The notes beneath the pieces were generated by a model. The model did no database searches, had not been told where the DNA came from, and saw only the letters and a list, made by a program, of their open reading frames with translations. This document shows positions 1 to 9,040 of a stretch of 64,000 nt of DNA, one piece after another (within the stretch, counting starts at the first letter, position 1; the number at the start of each line of letters is the position of its first letter). The DNA is from G965279335 sp965279285 (lineage in GTDB: Bacteria; Pseudomonadota; Gammaproteobacteria; DSM-16500). The position numbers and the translations under genes are program-made. The DNA lies in assembly GCA_965279285.1 (NCBI GenBank), contig OZ257148.1, positions 1,550,001-1,614,000 on the forward strand. The letters run 5' to 3'.

Positions 1-1
1 G

Positions 2-736
2 CATGAATTGCAAAATAAAGGCCATATTTATGCTTACGGAACAACGCCTGCTAAATTGCCGGCGCATATTCCTTATGTTGAAGCAAAAAATGTTCAACTC
101 GATTTGGAGGGAATACGTGCGGAAATTCATTCACCCTGGGGAGTGGGAGAATTACGTGCGGGTATTATGGGTAAATTTAATGTGAGTAATTTGTTGGCTG
201 TTTTTACTACCTTATGTTTATTAGGTATTCCTTTTAAAAAAGCATTACAAGCGATTGCACAACTTAAGTCGGTGGATGGACGTATGCAATTTTTAGGTGG
301 TAATGAAAAACCATTAGTTGTAGTTGATTATTCACATACGCCAGATGCATTAGAAAAAGCGTTAATGGCTTTGCGGCATCATTGCGCAGGCAAGCTTTAT
401 TGTATTTTTGGTTGCGGGGGCGATCGTGACCGAGGGAAGCGACCTATTATGGCTGGTATTGCAGAACAACTCTCTGATTATGTTGTTTTAACAGATGATA
501 ACCCGCGAACAGAAAGTGCTGAGCAAATTTTTGCTGATATTAAAGCAGGATTTAGCAAGCCAGCTCAGGTTGTTATACAGCATGATCGAGCTGAAGCTAT
601 TCAATATGCTATTAAGCAGGCTAAAAAAGGCGATTGTATTTTAATTGCTGGAAAAGGCGCAGAAACTTATCAAATTATTGGAACGGAAAAATTTCCTTTT
701 AGTGATGTGGAACAGGTTATTCTTGCATTAAAGTAA
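2..736 (+). CDS. murE: MurE, UDP-MurNAc-tripeptide synthetase (3' part only)
   Basis: C-terminal half of the Mur ligase that adds meso-diaminopimelate to UDP-MurNAc-L-Ala-D-Glu in the cytoplasm. The reading frame is open to the left edge, so the gene begins outside the window. Visible are the end of the central ATPase domain (GKFNVSNLLA) and the C-terminal ligase domain with VVDYSHTPDALEKAL, the FGCGGDRDRGKRP segment, the DDNPRTE motif whose DNPR signature is that of meso-DAP-adding MurE enzymes, and GKGAETYQ near the end. It is the first gene of the rightward division and cell-wall cluster. The expected next gene, murF, is missing; a 55-bp perfect inverted repeat separates it from mraY. Identity is secure; only completeness is limited by the window. 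Confidence 0.95.
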   Translation, partial: HELQNKGHIYAYGTTPAKLPAHIPYVEAKNVQLDLEGIRAEIHSPWGVGELRAGIMGKFNVSNLLAVFTTLCLLGIPFKKALQAIAQLKSVDGRMQFLGGNEKPLVVVDYSHTPDALEKALMALRHHCAGKLYCIFGCGGDRDRGKRPIMAGIAEQLSDYVVLTDDNPRTESAEQIFADIKAGFSKPAQVVIQHDRAEAIQYAIKQAKKGDCILIAGKGAETYQIIGTEKFPFSDVEQVILALK

Positions 737-763
737 TGAGTTGTTCGTGTTGAGTTTTTTTGG

Positions 764-901
764 TAATTATTCAGCAGCAGAGAGTTTGGTGGGCACGCTG
801 CGCTTTGCCCACCCTACATTTTTTATAATTTATTTTTGTCATTTTTTGTAGGGTGGGCAAAGCGCAGCGTGCCCACCAAACTCTCTGCTGCTGAATAATT
901 A
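764..901. repeat. Palindromic repeat element, 55-bp perfect inverted repeat
   Basis: The left arm 764-818 is the exact reverse complement of the right arm 847-901, around a 28-base AT-rich loop. Each arm contains the core GGTGGGCACGCTGCGCTTTG followed by CCCACCCTAC. Single or paired copies of the same core recur at 5712-5875, 11484-11513, 12578-12607, 17326-17355, 20100-20129 and 21964-22040. It fills most of the murE-mraY gap, so transcripts crossing it would fold into a very long hairpin. It resembles REP/MITE-type non-autonomous elements; no transposase is attached. Confidence 0.95.
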
Positions 902-969
902 TCAATTTACAAATTATGTGTAGCTCTTTACTATGTATTTTTATTAATTACAACATAAAAGGATATTTC

Positions 970-2052
970 ATGTTACTTTGGCTCAGTACATGGCTGGCGA
1001 ATTATTATCATGTTTTTCATGTTTTTCAATATTTAACCTTAAGAGCTATTCTTGGCACAGTGACCGCTTTAGCTTTTTCTTTATTTATTGGGCCATCAAT
1101 GATACGTCGATTAAGCCTTTATAAGGTGGGTCAGGTCGTGCGCAGTGATGGTCCGCAATCGCATTTATCAAAAGCGGGTACGCCGACGATGGGCGGTGCT
1201 TTAATTTTAGTTGCGATTACCTTAAGTACTTTATTATGGTCTGACTTGTCAAACCGTTATGTCTGGTTAATTTTGCTAATAACATTGGGGTTTGGTGCGA
1301 TTGGTTGGCGCGATGATTATTTAAAAATGGTGTTGAAAAATAGTCGCGGTCTTAAAGCAAAACATAAGTATTTCTGGCAATCAATATTAGGTTTGGGTGC
1401 AGCTTTTTATTTATATTTCACGGCGACATTGCCGGCAGAAACAACGTTAATTTTTCCATTTTTTAAGGATTTATTGTTACCATTGGGATCTTTTTTTATT
1501 GTATTCACTTATTTTGTTATTGTGGGCTCAAGCAATGCAGTTAATTTAACGGATGGTCTTGATGGCTTAGCGATTATGCCGGTTGTGATGGTGGCGGCTG
1601 CATTAGGAATTTTCGCTTATGTCACAGGAAATGTTCATTATGCCAGTTATTTAGTCATCCCTTACGTGCCAGGTTCGGGTGAGTTAGTCGTATTTTGTGG
1701 TGCGATAGTAGGCGCTGGTTTAGGTTTTCTTTGGTTTAACACATATCCTGCTCAGGTATTCATGGGGGATGTTGGAGCTTTAGCGTTAGGAGCTGCTCTG
1801 GGTTTAATTGCTGTGATAGTACGGCAAGAATTAGTTTTGGTATTGATGGGCGGGATTTTTGTATTAGAAACCGTTTCTGTTATTTTGCAAGTTGCTTCTT
1901 TTAAGTTAACAGGTAAACGCATTTTTCGTATGGCGCCTATTCATCATCATTTTGAACTTAAAGGCTGGCCAGAGCCACGCGTTATTGTGCGATTTTGGAT
2001 TATTAGTTTTGTGCTAGTTTTATGTGGGTTGGCTACATTAAAATTGCGATAA
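970..2052 (+). CDS. mraY: MraY, phospho-MurNAc-pentapeptide translocase
   Basis: Integral membrane enzyme that transfers phospho-MurNAc-pentapeptide from UDP to undecaprenyl phosphate, giving lipid I. The 360-residue product begins MLLWLSTWLANY and reaches VFQYLTLRAILG, the normal N-terminus of gammaproteobacterial MraY. An in-frame start at 916 would add 18 atypical residues, and AAGGA lies just upstream of 970. Family landmarks are GTPTMGGALIL, the aspartate pair in GWRDDYLK, VNLTDGLDGLA, NTYPAQVFMGDVGALALG and the histidine cluster MAPIHHHFELKGWPE, all in a protein with about ten hydrophobic spans. One base separates it from murD, so the two are very likely cotranscribed. High confidence. 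Confidence 0.97.
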   Translation: MLLWLSTWLANYYHVFHVFQYLTLRAILGTVTALAFSLFIGPSMIRRLSLYKVGQVVRSDGPQSHLSKAGTPTMGGALILVAITLSTLLWSDLSNRYVWLILLITLGFGAIGWRDDYLKMVLKNSRGLKAKHKYFWQSILGLGAAFYLYFTATLPAETTLIFPFFKDLLLPLGSFFIVFTYFVIVGSSNAVNLTDGLDGLAIMPVVMVAAALGIFAYVTGNVHYASYLVIPYVPGSGELVVFCGAIVGAGLGFLWFNTYPAQVFMGDVGALALGAALGLIAVIVRQELVLVLMGGIFVLETVSVILQVASFKLTGKRIFRMAPIHHHFELKGWPEPRVIVRFWIISFVLVLCGLATLKLR

Positions 2053-2053
2053 T

Positions 2054-3418
2054 ATGAGTGGAGAGTCGACGTTGACAAATAATAAGTTAAAACTACACGC
2101 AGTCATAGGCATGGGAGTAACCGGTTTGTCATGTGCGCGCTATTTGCGTCAACAAGGCATACCTTTTTTTATGGTAGACACTCGTGACAATCCACCTAAT
2201 TTACCCGCAATTTTACAGGAATTTCCAGGAATTGATTTAGTGTTGGGGAAGTTGACTAACGCAGCGTTAGATCGTGCAAGTATTTTAGTTGTTAGTCCAG
2301 GAATATCGTTAGAGGAGCCGGTTATCGCAGCACAAGCTGCAAAAGGTAAAGTGATTATTGGTGATATTGAATTATTTGCTGAGGCGGTAAAAGCGCCAGT
2401 TATTGCTATTACAGGAACTAACGCAAAAAGTACAGTGACTACCTTAGTCGGAGAAATGGCAATAAAGGCTGGGGTTAAAGTGCAAGTGGGTGGCAACTTA
2501 GGTATTCCTGCTTTGGATTTGTTAACCGCCAGTGATACTGAATTATATGTTTTAGAATTATCGAGTTTTCAATTAGAAACAACTCACTCACTAGCTCCTC
2601 AAGTAGCAGTAGTATTAAATGTTACTCCTGATCATATGGATCGCTATGCTGATTTGGAAGCGTATACCCAGGCAAAATTACGGGTTTATTCAAATTGTCG
2701 AGTTGCTGTTTGTAATCGTGATGATGCACGAACTGATTGTGGTGATCAATACAGTCAGCGAAAATTGGCTTTTACTTTAAGTAAGCCAGCGCGAGAAGAA
2801 TTTGGTTTGATCAGTAAAGAAGGAACAGTGTATTTAGCGTTTGAAGAAACCTTATTAATGCCTGTGCATGAATTACCTATTTTAGGGCGTCATTATCAAG
2901 CAAATGCATTAGCTGCTTTAGCTCTGGGTTTTGGTTATGGTTTACCCTTTGAGCCCATGTTGCAAACATTACGGCAGTTTACTGGGTTGGCGCATCGTTG
3001 TCAGCTTGTGCGGCAGTATAAAGGCGTGCGTTGGTATAACGATTCAAAAGGCACCAATGTCGGTGCAACGCTTGCAGCAATTGAGGGTTTAGGCCCAGAA
3101 ATTGAAGGAAAAATTATTTTAATTGCCGGCGGTGTCGGAAAAAATGCTGATTTTACTGCATTGGTGCCCGCGGTAGAAAAATATGTAAAAACAGTAGTAT
3201 TAATCGGTGAGGCAGCGCCGTTACTTGCAGACCTGATGAAAGATCATGTGGAAATTTGTTTTGCGCAAAGCATGGAAGAAGCCGTTGCTATTTCTGAGCA
3301 ATTAGCCCAGCCTAAGGACAGTGTATTATTATCGCCAGCATGTGCAAGCTTCGATATGTTCAAAAACTTTGAACATCGTGGTGATGTGTTTGCGCAAATT
3401 GTTTGTCGGTTGGAATAG
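2054..3418 (+). CDS. murD: MurD, UDP-MurNAc-L-alanine:D-glutamate ligase
   Basis: Cytoplasmic Mur ligase adding D-glutamate to UDP-MurNAc-L-Ala with ATP; 454 residues, normal length. The N-terminal Rossmann-like part contains VIGMGVTGLSCARYL. The ATP-binding loop at residues 121-127 reads GTNAKST, with alanine in place of the more common glycine. The central domain has LELSSFQLE and LNVTPDHMDRY, and the C-terminal domain has WYNDSKGTNVGAT, ILIAGGVGKNADF and LLSPACASFDMF. It starts one base after the mraY stop and is followed 18 bases later by ftsW, fitting one long operon. No frameshift or missing catalytic element is seen. Confidence 0.97.
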   Translation: MSGESTLTNNKLKLHAVIGMGVTGLSCARYLRQQGIPFFMVDTRDNPPNLPAILQEFPGIDLVLGKLTNAALDRASILVVSPGISLEEPVIAAQAAKGKVIIGDIELFAEAVKAPVIAITGTNAKSTVTTLVGEMAIKAGVKVQVGGNLGIPALDLLTASDTELYVLELSSFQLETTHSLAPQVAVVLNVTPDHMDRYADLEAYTQAKLRVYSNCRVAVCNRDDARTDCGDQYSQRKLAFTLSKPAREEFGLISKEGTVYLAFEETLLMPVHELPILGRHYQANALAALALGFGYGLPFEPMLQTLRQFTGLAHRCQLVRQYKGVRWYNDSKGTNVGATLAAIEGLGPEIEGKIILIAGGVGKNADFTALVPAVEKYVKTVVLIGEAAPLLADLMKDHVEICFAQSMEEAVAISEQLAQPKDSVLLSPACASFDMFKNFEHRGDVFAQIVCRLE

Positions 3419-3436
3419 GTTCAAAGGAAAATAAAA

Positions 3437-4591
3437 ATGACTAATGCTAGTACATCCCGTCGCGTGATGGTTTCACCGTTACCTTATGATCGTTGGCTTT
3501 TAATTCTGGTTGCGAGTTTGGTTATTTTTGGCATGTTAATGGTTGCCTCCGCATCAATTGAAGTTTCTGATCATATGTTTCATCAGCCTTTTTATTATTT
3601 TTATCGTCAAGCTATTTTTCTTGTTTTAGGTATTGCTTTAGGCAGTATTGTTGTGCAGATAGAGATGCAAGTATGGGAAAAAATGAGCGGCCTGTTATTG
3701 ATAGGATCCATGTTGTTATTAGCATTGGTTTTAGTGCCTGGTATTGGACATTCAGTGAATGGCAGTATGCGATGGATAGGATTTGGACCAGCCAGTATGC
3801 AGGTATCTGAAATAGCAAAGTTTGTTGTTGTTATTTATCTTGCGGGTTATTTAGTTCGACGTCAGGCAGAAATAAATACGAACTTAATGGGGTTTATTAA
3901 GCCTATGGCTTTATTGGGCGTGATTGCCGTACTCTTGTTACGTGAACCTGATTTTGGTGCAACAGTCGTGATTATGGCGACAGCATTAGGGATGATGTTT
4001 TTAGGTGGAATGCGCTTACGTCATTTTGTTTTGTTGTTTGGTCTTGTGATAGCGGTGATGTCAGCTATTGCTATTTCTGAGCCTTATCGGATGAAAAGAT
4101 TAACTAGCTTTTTAGATCCTTGGGCTAATCCATTTAGTAATGGTTATCAGTTAACTCAGTCATTGATGGCTTTTGGGCGGGGTGGATGGTTTGGTGTTGG
4201 TTTAGGTAAAAGTGTGCAAAAACTTTTTTATCTTCCCGAGTCATATACTGATTTTTTATTTGCAGTGATAGCAGAAGAGCTGGGTTTAGTTGGTATGTTG
4301 ATTGTAATAATAGTATTTACACTATTAGTTTTACGGATTTTATCTATTGGGCGTGCAGCACAAGAACTGCAACGGCATTTTTCAGGGTTTGTTGCTTATG
4401 GTTTCGCATTTTGGATAGCGATTCAGTTTATGGTTAATGTGGGTGTGAATGCGGGGATTTTACCGACGAAAGGTTTAACTTTACCATTGATGAGTTATGG
4501 CGGCAGTAGTATGTTGATTACTTGTATTTTATTTGCAATGTTGTTACGAATAGACTATGAAAACAGGAGCAACTATAGGTCTATGGAATGA
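3437..4591 (+). CDS. ftsW: FtsW, division-specific SEDS peptidoglycan polymerase
   Basis: SEDS-family membrane protein of the divisome that polymerises lipid II together with its partner penicillin-binding protein. The 384-residue product has about ten hydrophobic segments. Recognisable family elements are the conserved LLREPDFGATVVI region, PWANPFSNGYQLTQSLMAFG, WFGVGLGKSVQKLFYLPESYTDFLFAVIAEELG, and NVGVNAGILPTKGLTLPLMSYGGSSM at the end. Its last codon overlaps the murG start in an ATGA, so translation is probably coupled. Placement between murD and murG separates it from the elongation paralogue RodA. Confidence 0.96.
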   Translation: MTNASTSRRVMVSPLPYDRWLLILVASLVIFGMLMVASASIEVSDHMFHQPFYYFYRQAIFLVLGIALGSIVVQIEMQVWEKMSGLLLIGSMLLLALVLVPGIGHSVNGSMRWIGFGPASMQVSEIAKFVVVIYLAGYLVRRQAEINTNLMGFIKPMALLGVIAVLLLREPDFGATVVIMATALGMMFLGGMRLRHFVLLFGLVIAVMSAIAISEPYRMKRLTSFLDPWANPFSNGYQLTQSLMAFGRGGWFGVGLGKSVQKLFYLPESYTDFLFAVIAEELGLVGMLIVIIVFTLLVLRILSIGRAAQELQRHFSGFVAYGFAFWIAIQFMVNVGVNAGILPTKGLTLPLMSYGGSSMLITCILFAMLLRIDYENRSNYRSME

Positions 4592-5682
4592 CTAAATTAA
4601 AGAGTGTATTAATCATGGCGGGCGGTACCGGCGGACATATTTTTCCAGGGCTTGCTGTGGCAAAAAAAATGCGTGAACAAGGAACTGTTGTGCAATGGTT
4701 AGGGACACAAAAAGGTTTAGAAGCGCGTGTAGTACCTGAGGCGGGTTTTCCTATTCATTTTATTTCGATTAGTGGGCTGCGTGGTAAAGGAATAAAAGAC
4801 TTATTTTTAGCGCCTTTTCGTCTATGTTTAGCGGTATGGCAAGCAATAAAAATTATTCGTCAGATTAATCCCGATGTTGTTTTGGGTATGGGTGGATTTG
4901 CTAGTGGTCCGGGTGGGATCGCAAGTTGGCTGTTACGCAAGCCCTTGGTGATTCATGAACAGAATGCAAAAGCAGGGATGACGAATCGTTGTTTGGCAAA
5001 TGTTGCAAAAAAAGTATTAGAAGGTTTTCCCTGCACATTTAAAAGAAAAATAGGTAATAACAAAATTATCACGGTAGGTAATCCAGTGAGAGCAGAGTTA
5101 AGTTGCTTTTCTGCTCCTGAACAACGTAATAGAGATCATACTCAACCCTTGCGTTTATTAGTGCTAGGCGGTAGTTTAGGTGCTCAGGCAATTAATGATT
5201 TATTACCTCAGGCTTTAGCACAATTGTCGATAGCTAATCGACCTAGTGTTTTACATCAAACAGGTGAAAAAAACATTCAACAAACTACAGCAGCTTATCA
5301 AGCGGTGAACCTCACCGTTGAGCTTGTACCTTTTATTCAGGAAATGGATAAAGCTTATAAATCAGCAGATTTGGTTTTATGTCGAGCAGGGGCGCTGACG
5401 GTTGCTGAACTCTGTGCAGTGGGTTTAGGAGCGGTTTTTGTTCCTTTTCCTTATGCTGTTGATGATCACCAGACTACCAATGCTAATTTTATGGTTGAGC
5501 AAGGAGCGGCAATTCTTGTACAACAAAAAGAATTGACCGTAAAAAAATTGGTGAACCTATTAGAGGATTTTGTTATTAATCGAGAAAAATGTTTGCAGAT
5601 GGCAAAAGCGGCTTATGCATTGCGTCGGGTTGATGCAACTGAAAAAGTGGTCATGCTCTGTGAAAATATTCTATTAAATTAA
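4588..5682 (+). CDS. murG: MurG, lipid II-forming GlcNAc transferase
   Basis: Peripheral membrane glycosyltransferase (GT28) that transfers GlcNAc from UDP-GlcNAc to lipid I, giving lipid II. The 364-residue protein has the N-terminal glycine-rich loop AGGTGGHIFPG (residues 11-21), GMGGFASGPGGIASW, the HEQNAKAGMTNR segment, LGGSLGAQAIND at the start of the second Rossmann domain, and the UDP-GlcNAc-binding region CRAGALTVAELCAVG followed by PFPYAVDDHQTTNA. It overlaps ftsW by four bases. Downstream, a palindromic repeat separates it from murC. Confidence 0.97.
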   Translation: MTKLKSVLIMAGGTGGHIFPGLAVAKKMREQGTVVQWLGTQKGLEARVVPEAGFPIHFISISGLRGKGIKDLFLAPFRLCLAVWQAIKIIRQINPDVVLGMGGFASGPGGIASWLLRKPLVIHEQNAKAGMTNRCLANVAKKVLEGFPCTFKRKIGNNKIITVGNPVRAELSCFSAPEQRNRDHTQPLRLLVLGGSLGAQAINDLLPQALAQLSIANRPSVLHQTGEKNIQQTTAAYQAVNLTVELVPFIQEMDKAYKSADLVLCRAGALTVAELCAVGLGAVFVPFPYAVDDHQTTNANFMVEQGAAILVQQKELTVKKLVNLLEDFVINREKCLQMAKAAYALRRVDATEKVVMLCENILLN

Positions 5683-5711
5683 TATTGATGAAGACTATAC
5701 TTAAGAATAAA

Positions 5712-5875
5712 GTAGCTATTTAGCAGTCACGGTTGGTGGGCACGCTGCGCTTTGCCCACCCTACAAAAACATTTCAATTTTAATACTATATTGGAAAAAT
5801 GGCGGTTACAATTATAAAAAACGTAGGGTGGGCAAAGCGCAGCGTGCCCACCAACCGTGGCTGCTAAATAGTTAC
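5712..5875. repeat. Palindromic repeat element, 53-bp near-perfect inverted repeat
   Basis: Arms 5712-5764 and 5823-5875 are reverse complements with two mismatches, around a 58-base spacer. They carry the same GGTGGGCACGCTGCGC core as 764-901, but the outer flanks differ (GTAGCTATTTAGCAG here), so each copy has its own extended palindrome. It fills the murG-murC gap. A short leftward ORF drawn across it (with GGHAALCPPY) is a by-product of the repeat. Confidence 0.93.
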
Positions 5876-5909
5876 AAAATAAATTATTATTGCCACTAGG
5901 GGGTATGTT

Positions 5910-7355
5910 GTGAGCTGGACATTTGAAATGGGTCGCATTAAGCATATCCACTTTGTTGGAGTTGGCGGTGTCGGTATGGCAGGGATTGCTGAAGTTTTAT
6001 TAAGCCAAGGCTATCGTGTATCGGGTTCAGACTTAGCTGATAATGCATTAACTAAACGTTTACGTTTGGTGGGAGCTGAGATTTATCAAGGTCATTCAGC
6101 AAAAAATATCGAAAATGCTGACGTCATTGTTCGTTCTTCCGCTGTAGATCCGACTAATCCAGAGTTATTAGCTGCTCGCGAAAATCATATTCCCATTGTT
6201 CAGCGTGCTGAAATGCTCGGTGAATTGATGCGTTTTCGTTATGGTATTGCAATTGCAGGAACACACGGTAAAACAACGACGACGAGTTTGGTAACGAGTA
6301 TTTTAACCGAAGAAGGTGTTGATCCCACGTTTGTTATTGGTGGTCGGCTCAATAGTGCCGGTAGTAACGCACGTTTAGGTGCAGGTCGTTACCTAGTTGC
6401 AGAAGCGGATGAAAGTGATGCTTCATTCTTACATTTGCAGCCAATGATTTCAGTTATAACCAATATTGATGCCGATCATATGGCAACATATCATAATGAT
6501 TTTAACGAATTACGTGCAGCATTTATCGAATTTTTGCATCGATTACCTTTTTATGGGCTAGCTGTTTTATGTGTTGATGATCCTATTGTTCGCGAAATTT
6601 TACCGCAAGTTTCCAGACCATTTTTGACTTATGGTTTTGATAAGGGCGCTGATTTTAGAGCTTTTGATATTAAGCAGGTTGGGACAAAAACGTTTTTTAT
6701 GGTAGAGCGTCCTAATGGAGTTGCTGCTCTTACGATCACTCTTAATTTACCTGGGAAACATAATGTCTTAAATGCGCTTGCTGCTATTGTTATTGCAACG
6801 GAATTAAAAGTTTCAGATCAAGCAATACAAAAAGCATTAGAAAAATTTGCTGGAATTGGCCGGCGTTTTCAAATGCATCACGATCTTCCCTTAAAAAAAG
6901 GCGGGAAAGTCACGTTAATTGATGATTATGGTCATCACCCTCGAGAAGTTGCTGTTACGCTTGAAGCTGCACGTCAAAGCTGGCCTGATAAACGATTGGT
7001 AATGGTGTTTCAACCCCACCGTTATACTCGTACTCGTGATTTAATGAATGATTTCAGTGAGGTTTTGTCACAACCCGACGTTTTACTTTTACTTGATATT
7101 TATTCAGCCGGTGAGCCACCTATCTTAGATGCAGATGGTCCATCATTAGTGAAAAAAATTATTGAGAAAGGCCGGTGTATTCCTTTGTTTGTTAAAGAAC
7201 ATGAAAAATTAGCTGACATACTGCAAGAGCAGCTGCTTGATGGAGATATTTTATTAATGCAGGGGGCAGGAAATATCGGTGCTTTAGCCGCACACTTAGC
7301 AGCTACACAATTGCGAGAATCCATTCCGCATATTGTTTCAAGTGAGACGCCTTAA
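5910..7355 (+). CDS. murC: MurC, UDP-MurNAc:L-alanine ligase
   Basis: First amino-acid-adding Mur ligase, joining L-alanine to UDP-MurNAc with ATP. From a GTG start at 5910 the protein has 481 residues. This start follows a purine-rich AGGGGG run and yields an N-terminus in which EMGRIKHIHFVGVGG aligns with the usual MurC start; an internal ATG at 5928 is the alternative. The ATP loop AGTHGKTTTT lies at about residues 116-125. Also seen are EADESDASFLHL, ITNIDADHMATYH, DDYGHHPREVA and FQPHRYTRTRD. Its stop codon overlaps the start of murB by one base. murC-murB adjacency is common in gammaproteobacteria. Confidence 0.96.
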   Translation: MSWTFEMGRIKHIHFVGVGGVGMAGIAEVLLSQGYRVSGSDLADNALTKRLRLVGAEIYQGHSAKNIENADVIVRSSAVDPTNPELLAARENHIPIVQRAEMLGELMRFRYGIAIAGTHGKTTTTSLVTSILTEEGVDPTFVIGGRLNSAGSNARLGAGRYLVAEADESDASFLHLQPMISVITNIDADHMATYHNDFNELRAAFIEFLHRLPFYGLAVLCVDDPIVREILPQVSRPFLTYGFDKGADFRAFDIKQVGTKTFFMVERPNGVAALTITLNLPGKHNVLNALAAIVIATELKVSDQAIQKALEKFAGIGRRFQMHHDLPLKKGGKVTLIDDYGHHPREVAVTLEAARQSWPDKRLVMVFQPHRYTRTRDLMNDFSEVLSQPDVLLLLDIYSAGEPPILDADGPSLVKKIIEKGRCIPLFVKEHEKLADILQEQLLDGDILLMQGAGNIGALAAHLAATQLRESIPHIVSSETP

Positions 7356-8278
7356 TGGTAGTTGCTTTAGAAACCGCGGCTCATTTGCGTGGAACTTTGT
7401 TTAAGCAAAAATTATTAGCGGAGTACACGTCTTGGCGTGTAGGTGGTCCTGCTGATTATGTTTATATCCCAGCCGATCTACAAGATCTCGTTATTTTTTT
7501 ACAACAACTACCTAAAGATGTGCCTTTATTATGGTTAGGATTAGGCAGTAATGTGTTGATTCGTGATGGCGGCATCGAGGGCGTGGTGATTATTACTCAG
7601 GGCGCATTAAAAGAAATTAGCCCATTAGTTGGAATGCCGAATGTTGAGTATGGTATACGAGCAGAAGCAGGTGTGGCCTGTGCACAAATTGCACGCCATA
7701 CGGCTCGCCTCAGTTTGTCGGGCTTAGAGTTTATGGCTGGTATTCCTGGGACAGTCGGCGGTGCTTTAAAAATGAACGCTGGTTGTTGGGGTGGGGAAAC
7801 CTGGCAATCTGTTGTTGGTGTTGAGACGATAAATCGTGCAGGAGAGATTAAAATTCGTCCTGCTGCAGAGTTTCAAGCGGAATATCGACATGTGAATGGT
7901 TTGCTCCAGAATGAGTGGTTTGTTGCGGGTTATTTTGCATTAAAGTCGGGAAATAAAACGCAGTCATTAGCTGAAATAAAGGAGTTATTAGAAAAACGCG
8001 GTGCGGCACAACCCACCGGCTTGCCTAATTGTGGCTCAGTATTTCGTAATCCCACGGGAAACTATGCAGCGCGTTTAATTGAACAAAGCGGCTTAAAAGG
8101 TGAGCGAATAGGTGGAGCTTGTGTATCAGAAAAACATGCTAATTTTATTATCAATGCAGATAATGCAACAGCAGCCGATATTGAAAAATTAATTACCAAA
8201 GTTGCTAGTGTGGTTGAACAACAACATGGGGTGCGTTTAGTCAGAGAAGTGTGTATCATTGGGAGACACGAGAGGTAG
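7355..8278 (+). CDS. murB: MurB, UDP-N-acetylenolpyruvoylglucosamine reductase
   Basis: FAD-dependent, NADPH-using reductase that makes UDP-MurNAc from enolpyruvyl-UDP-GlcNAc. The 307-residue product has the FAD-binding stretch LGLGSNVLIRDGG, then LEFMAGIPGTVGGALKMNAG, and the substrate-binding and catalytic segment NCGSVFRNP whose serine is the expected proton donor. The length and the GSVFRNP form suggest the shorter type II MurB rather than the E. coli form. It overlaps murC by one base and lies six bases before ftsQ. ddl, which often sits between murB and ftsQ, is absent here. Confidence 0.95.
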   Translation: MVVALETAAHLRGTLFKQKLLAEYTSWRVGGPADYVYIPADLQDLVIFLQQLPKDVPLLWLGLGSNVLIRDGGIEGVVIITQGALKEISPLVGMPNVEYGIRAEAGVACAQIARHTARLSLSGLEFMAGIPGTVGGALKMNAGCWGGETWQSVVGVETINRAGEIKIRPAAEFQAEYRHVNGLLQNEWFVAGYFALKSGNKTQSLAEIKELLEKRGAAQPTGLPNCGSVFRNPTGNYAARLIEQSGLKGERIGGACVSEKHANFIINADNATAADIEKLITKVASVVEQQHGVRLVREVCIIGRHER

Positions 8279-8284
8279 CTCAGG

Positions 8285-9025
8285 ATGACAATGACGCGAG
8301 TAAGGAAACGACAACCAGTATTTCAAGTCCCTTGGAAGGTAGTCGTACATTCTATTTTTTTTATTTTGTTTGTTTCTATGGGTATTGGCTTTGTTAACTA
8401 TTTTAAAGCCACATCGCATTTTCCAATCAAAGTAGTTAAGGTTGTGGGCGCGCATCATATTAGTCATCAGGCAATACAGCATTCTTTAAGCCCCTTGGTC
8501 AGTCGTGGATTTTTTGGTGTTGAAGTTGATGCGATTAAAGATAAATTGCTACAGGTCTCCTGGATATCCGATGTGAGTGTAAAACGGGTCTGGCCTAATG
8601 AAATAGTGGTGATGATTACTGAAAAAAACCCAGTTGCTAACTGGAATAATACGAGTTTATTAAGTTCAGCAGGCGAGCTTTTTGTGCCTGAATCAGGTAA
8701 AGCGCCTGAATTACCCGAGTTTTTTGGCCCTGATGGCACACAACTTATTTTGATGCAATATTATCAAAAAATGAATACTATACTGTCATCATTGCATTTC
8801 AAAGTGGCGCGGCTTGAGTTTACTCCAGGACACTTATGGAATGTTACATTAGATAATGGCATGAAATTGACGATTGCGAATAAAGATCTCTTGACTCGAT
8901 TTAGTCATTTTGTGAAAGTGTACCCCAAGATTATCGGTGATCGTGCAATTGATATTGATTATGTTGATTTGCGCTATCCAAATGGTTTAGCCGTTCGCTG
9001 GAAATCAGTTACTCAAAACGTTTAA
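8285..9025 (+). CDS. ftsQ: FtsQ, divisome membrane protein
   Basis: Bitopic inner-membrane protein that bridges early and late division proteins (FtsB/FtsL partner). The 246-residue product has a short basic cytoplasmic tail, one transmembrane helix at about residues 18-38 (VVHSIFFILFVSMGIGF) and a periplasmic POTRA domain beginning FPIKVVKVVGAHHISHQAI. The second periplasmic part includes WISDVSVKRVWPNEIVVMITEKNPVA, a typical FtsQ pattern, and ends with DLRYPNGLAVRWK. Position between murB and ftsA supports the call. Confidence 0.94.
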   Translation: MTMTRVRKRQPVFQVPWKVVVHSIFFILFVSMGIGFVNYFKATSHFPIKVVKVVGAHHISHQAIQHSLSPLVSRGFFGVEVDAIKDKLLQVSWISDVSVKRVWPNEIVVMITEKNPVANWNNTSLLSSAGELFVPESGKAPELPEFFGPDGTQLILMQYYQKMNTILSSLHFKVARLEFTPGHLWNVTLDNGMKLTIANKDLLTRFSHFVKVYPKIIGDRAIDIDYVDLRYPNGLAVRWKSVTQNV

Positions 9026-9040
9026 TGTGGAAATATAATT

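Noticed and set aside
764..901. Palindromic repeat as a CRISPR array or rho-independent terminator
   Set aside because: Copies are scattered kilobases apart without regular spacers, so it is not CRISPR. The arms are far longer than terminator stems and no T run follows.
5727..5951. Leftward ORF with GGHAALCPPY across the murG-murC gap, and the similar 5' extension of pilC
   Set aside because: The peptide is just the translation of the palindromic repeat, and no ribosome-binding site or homologous domain supports it.
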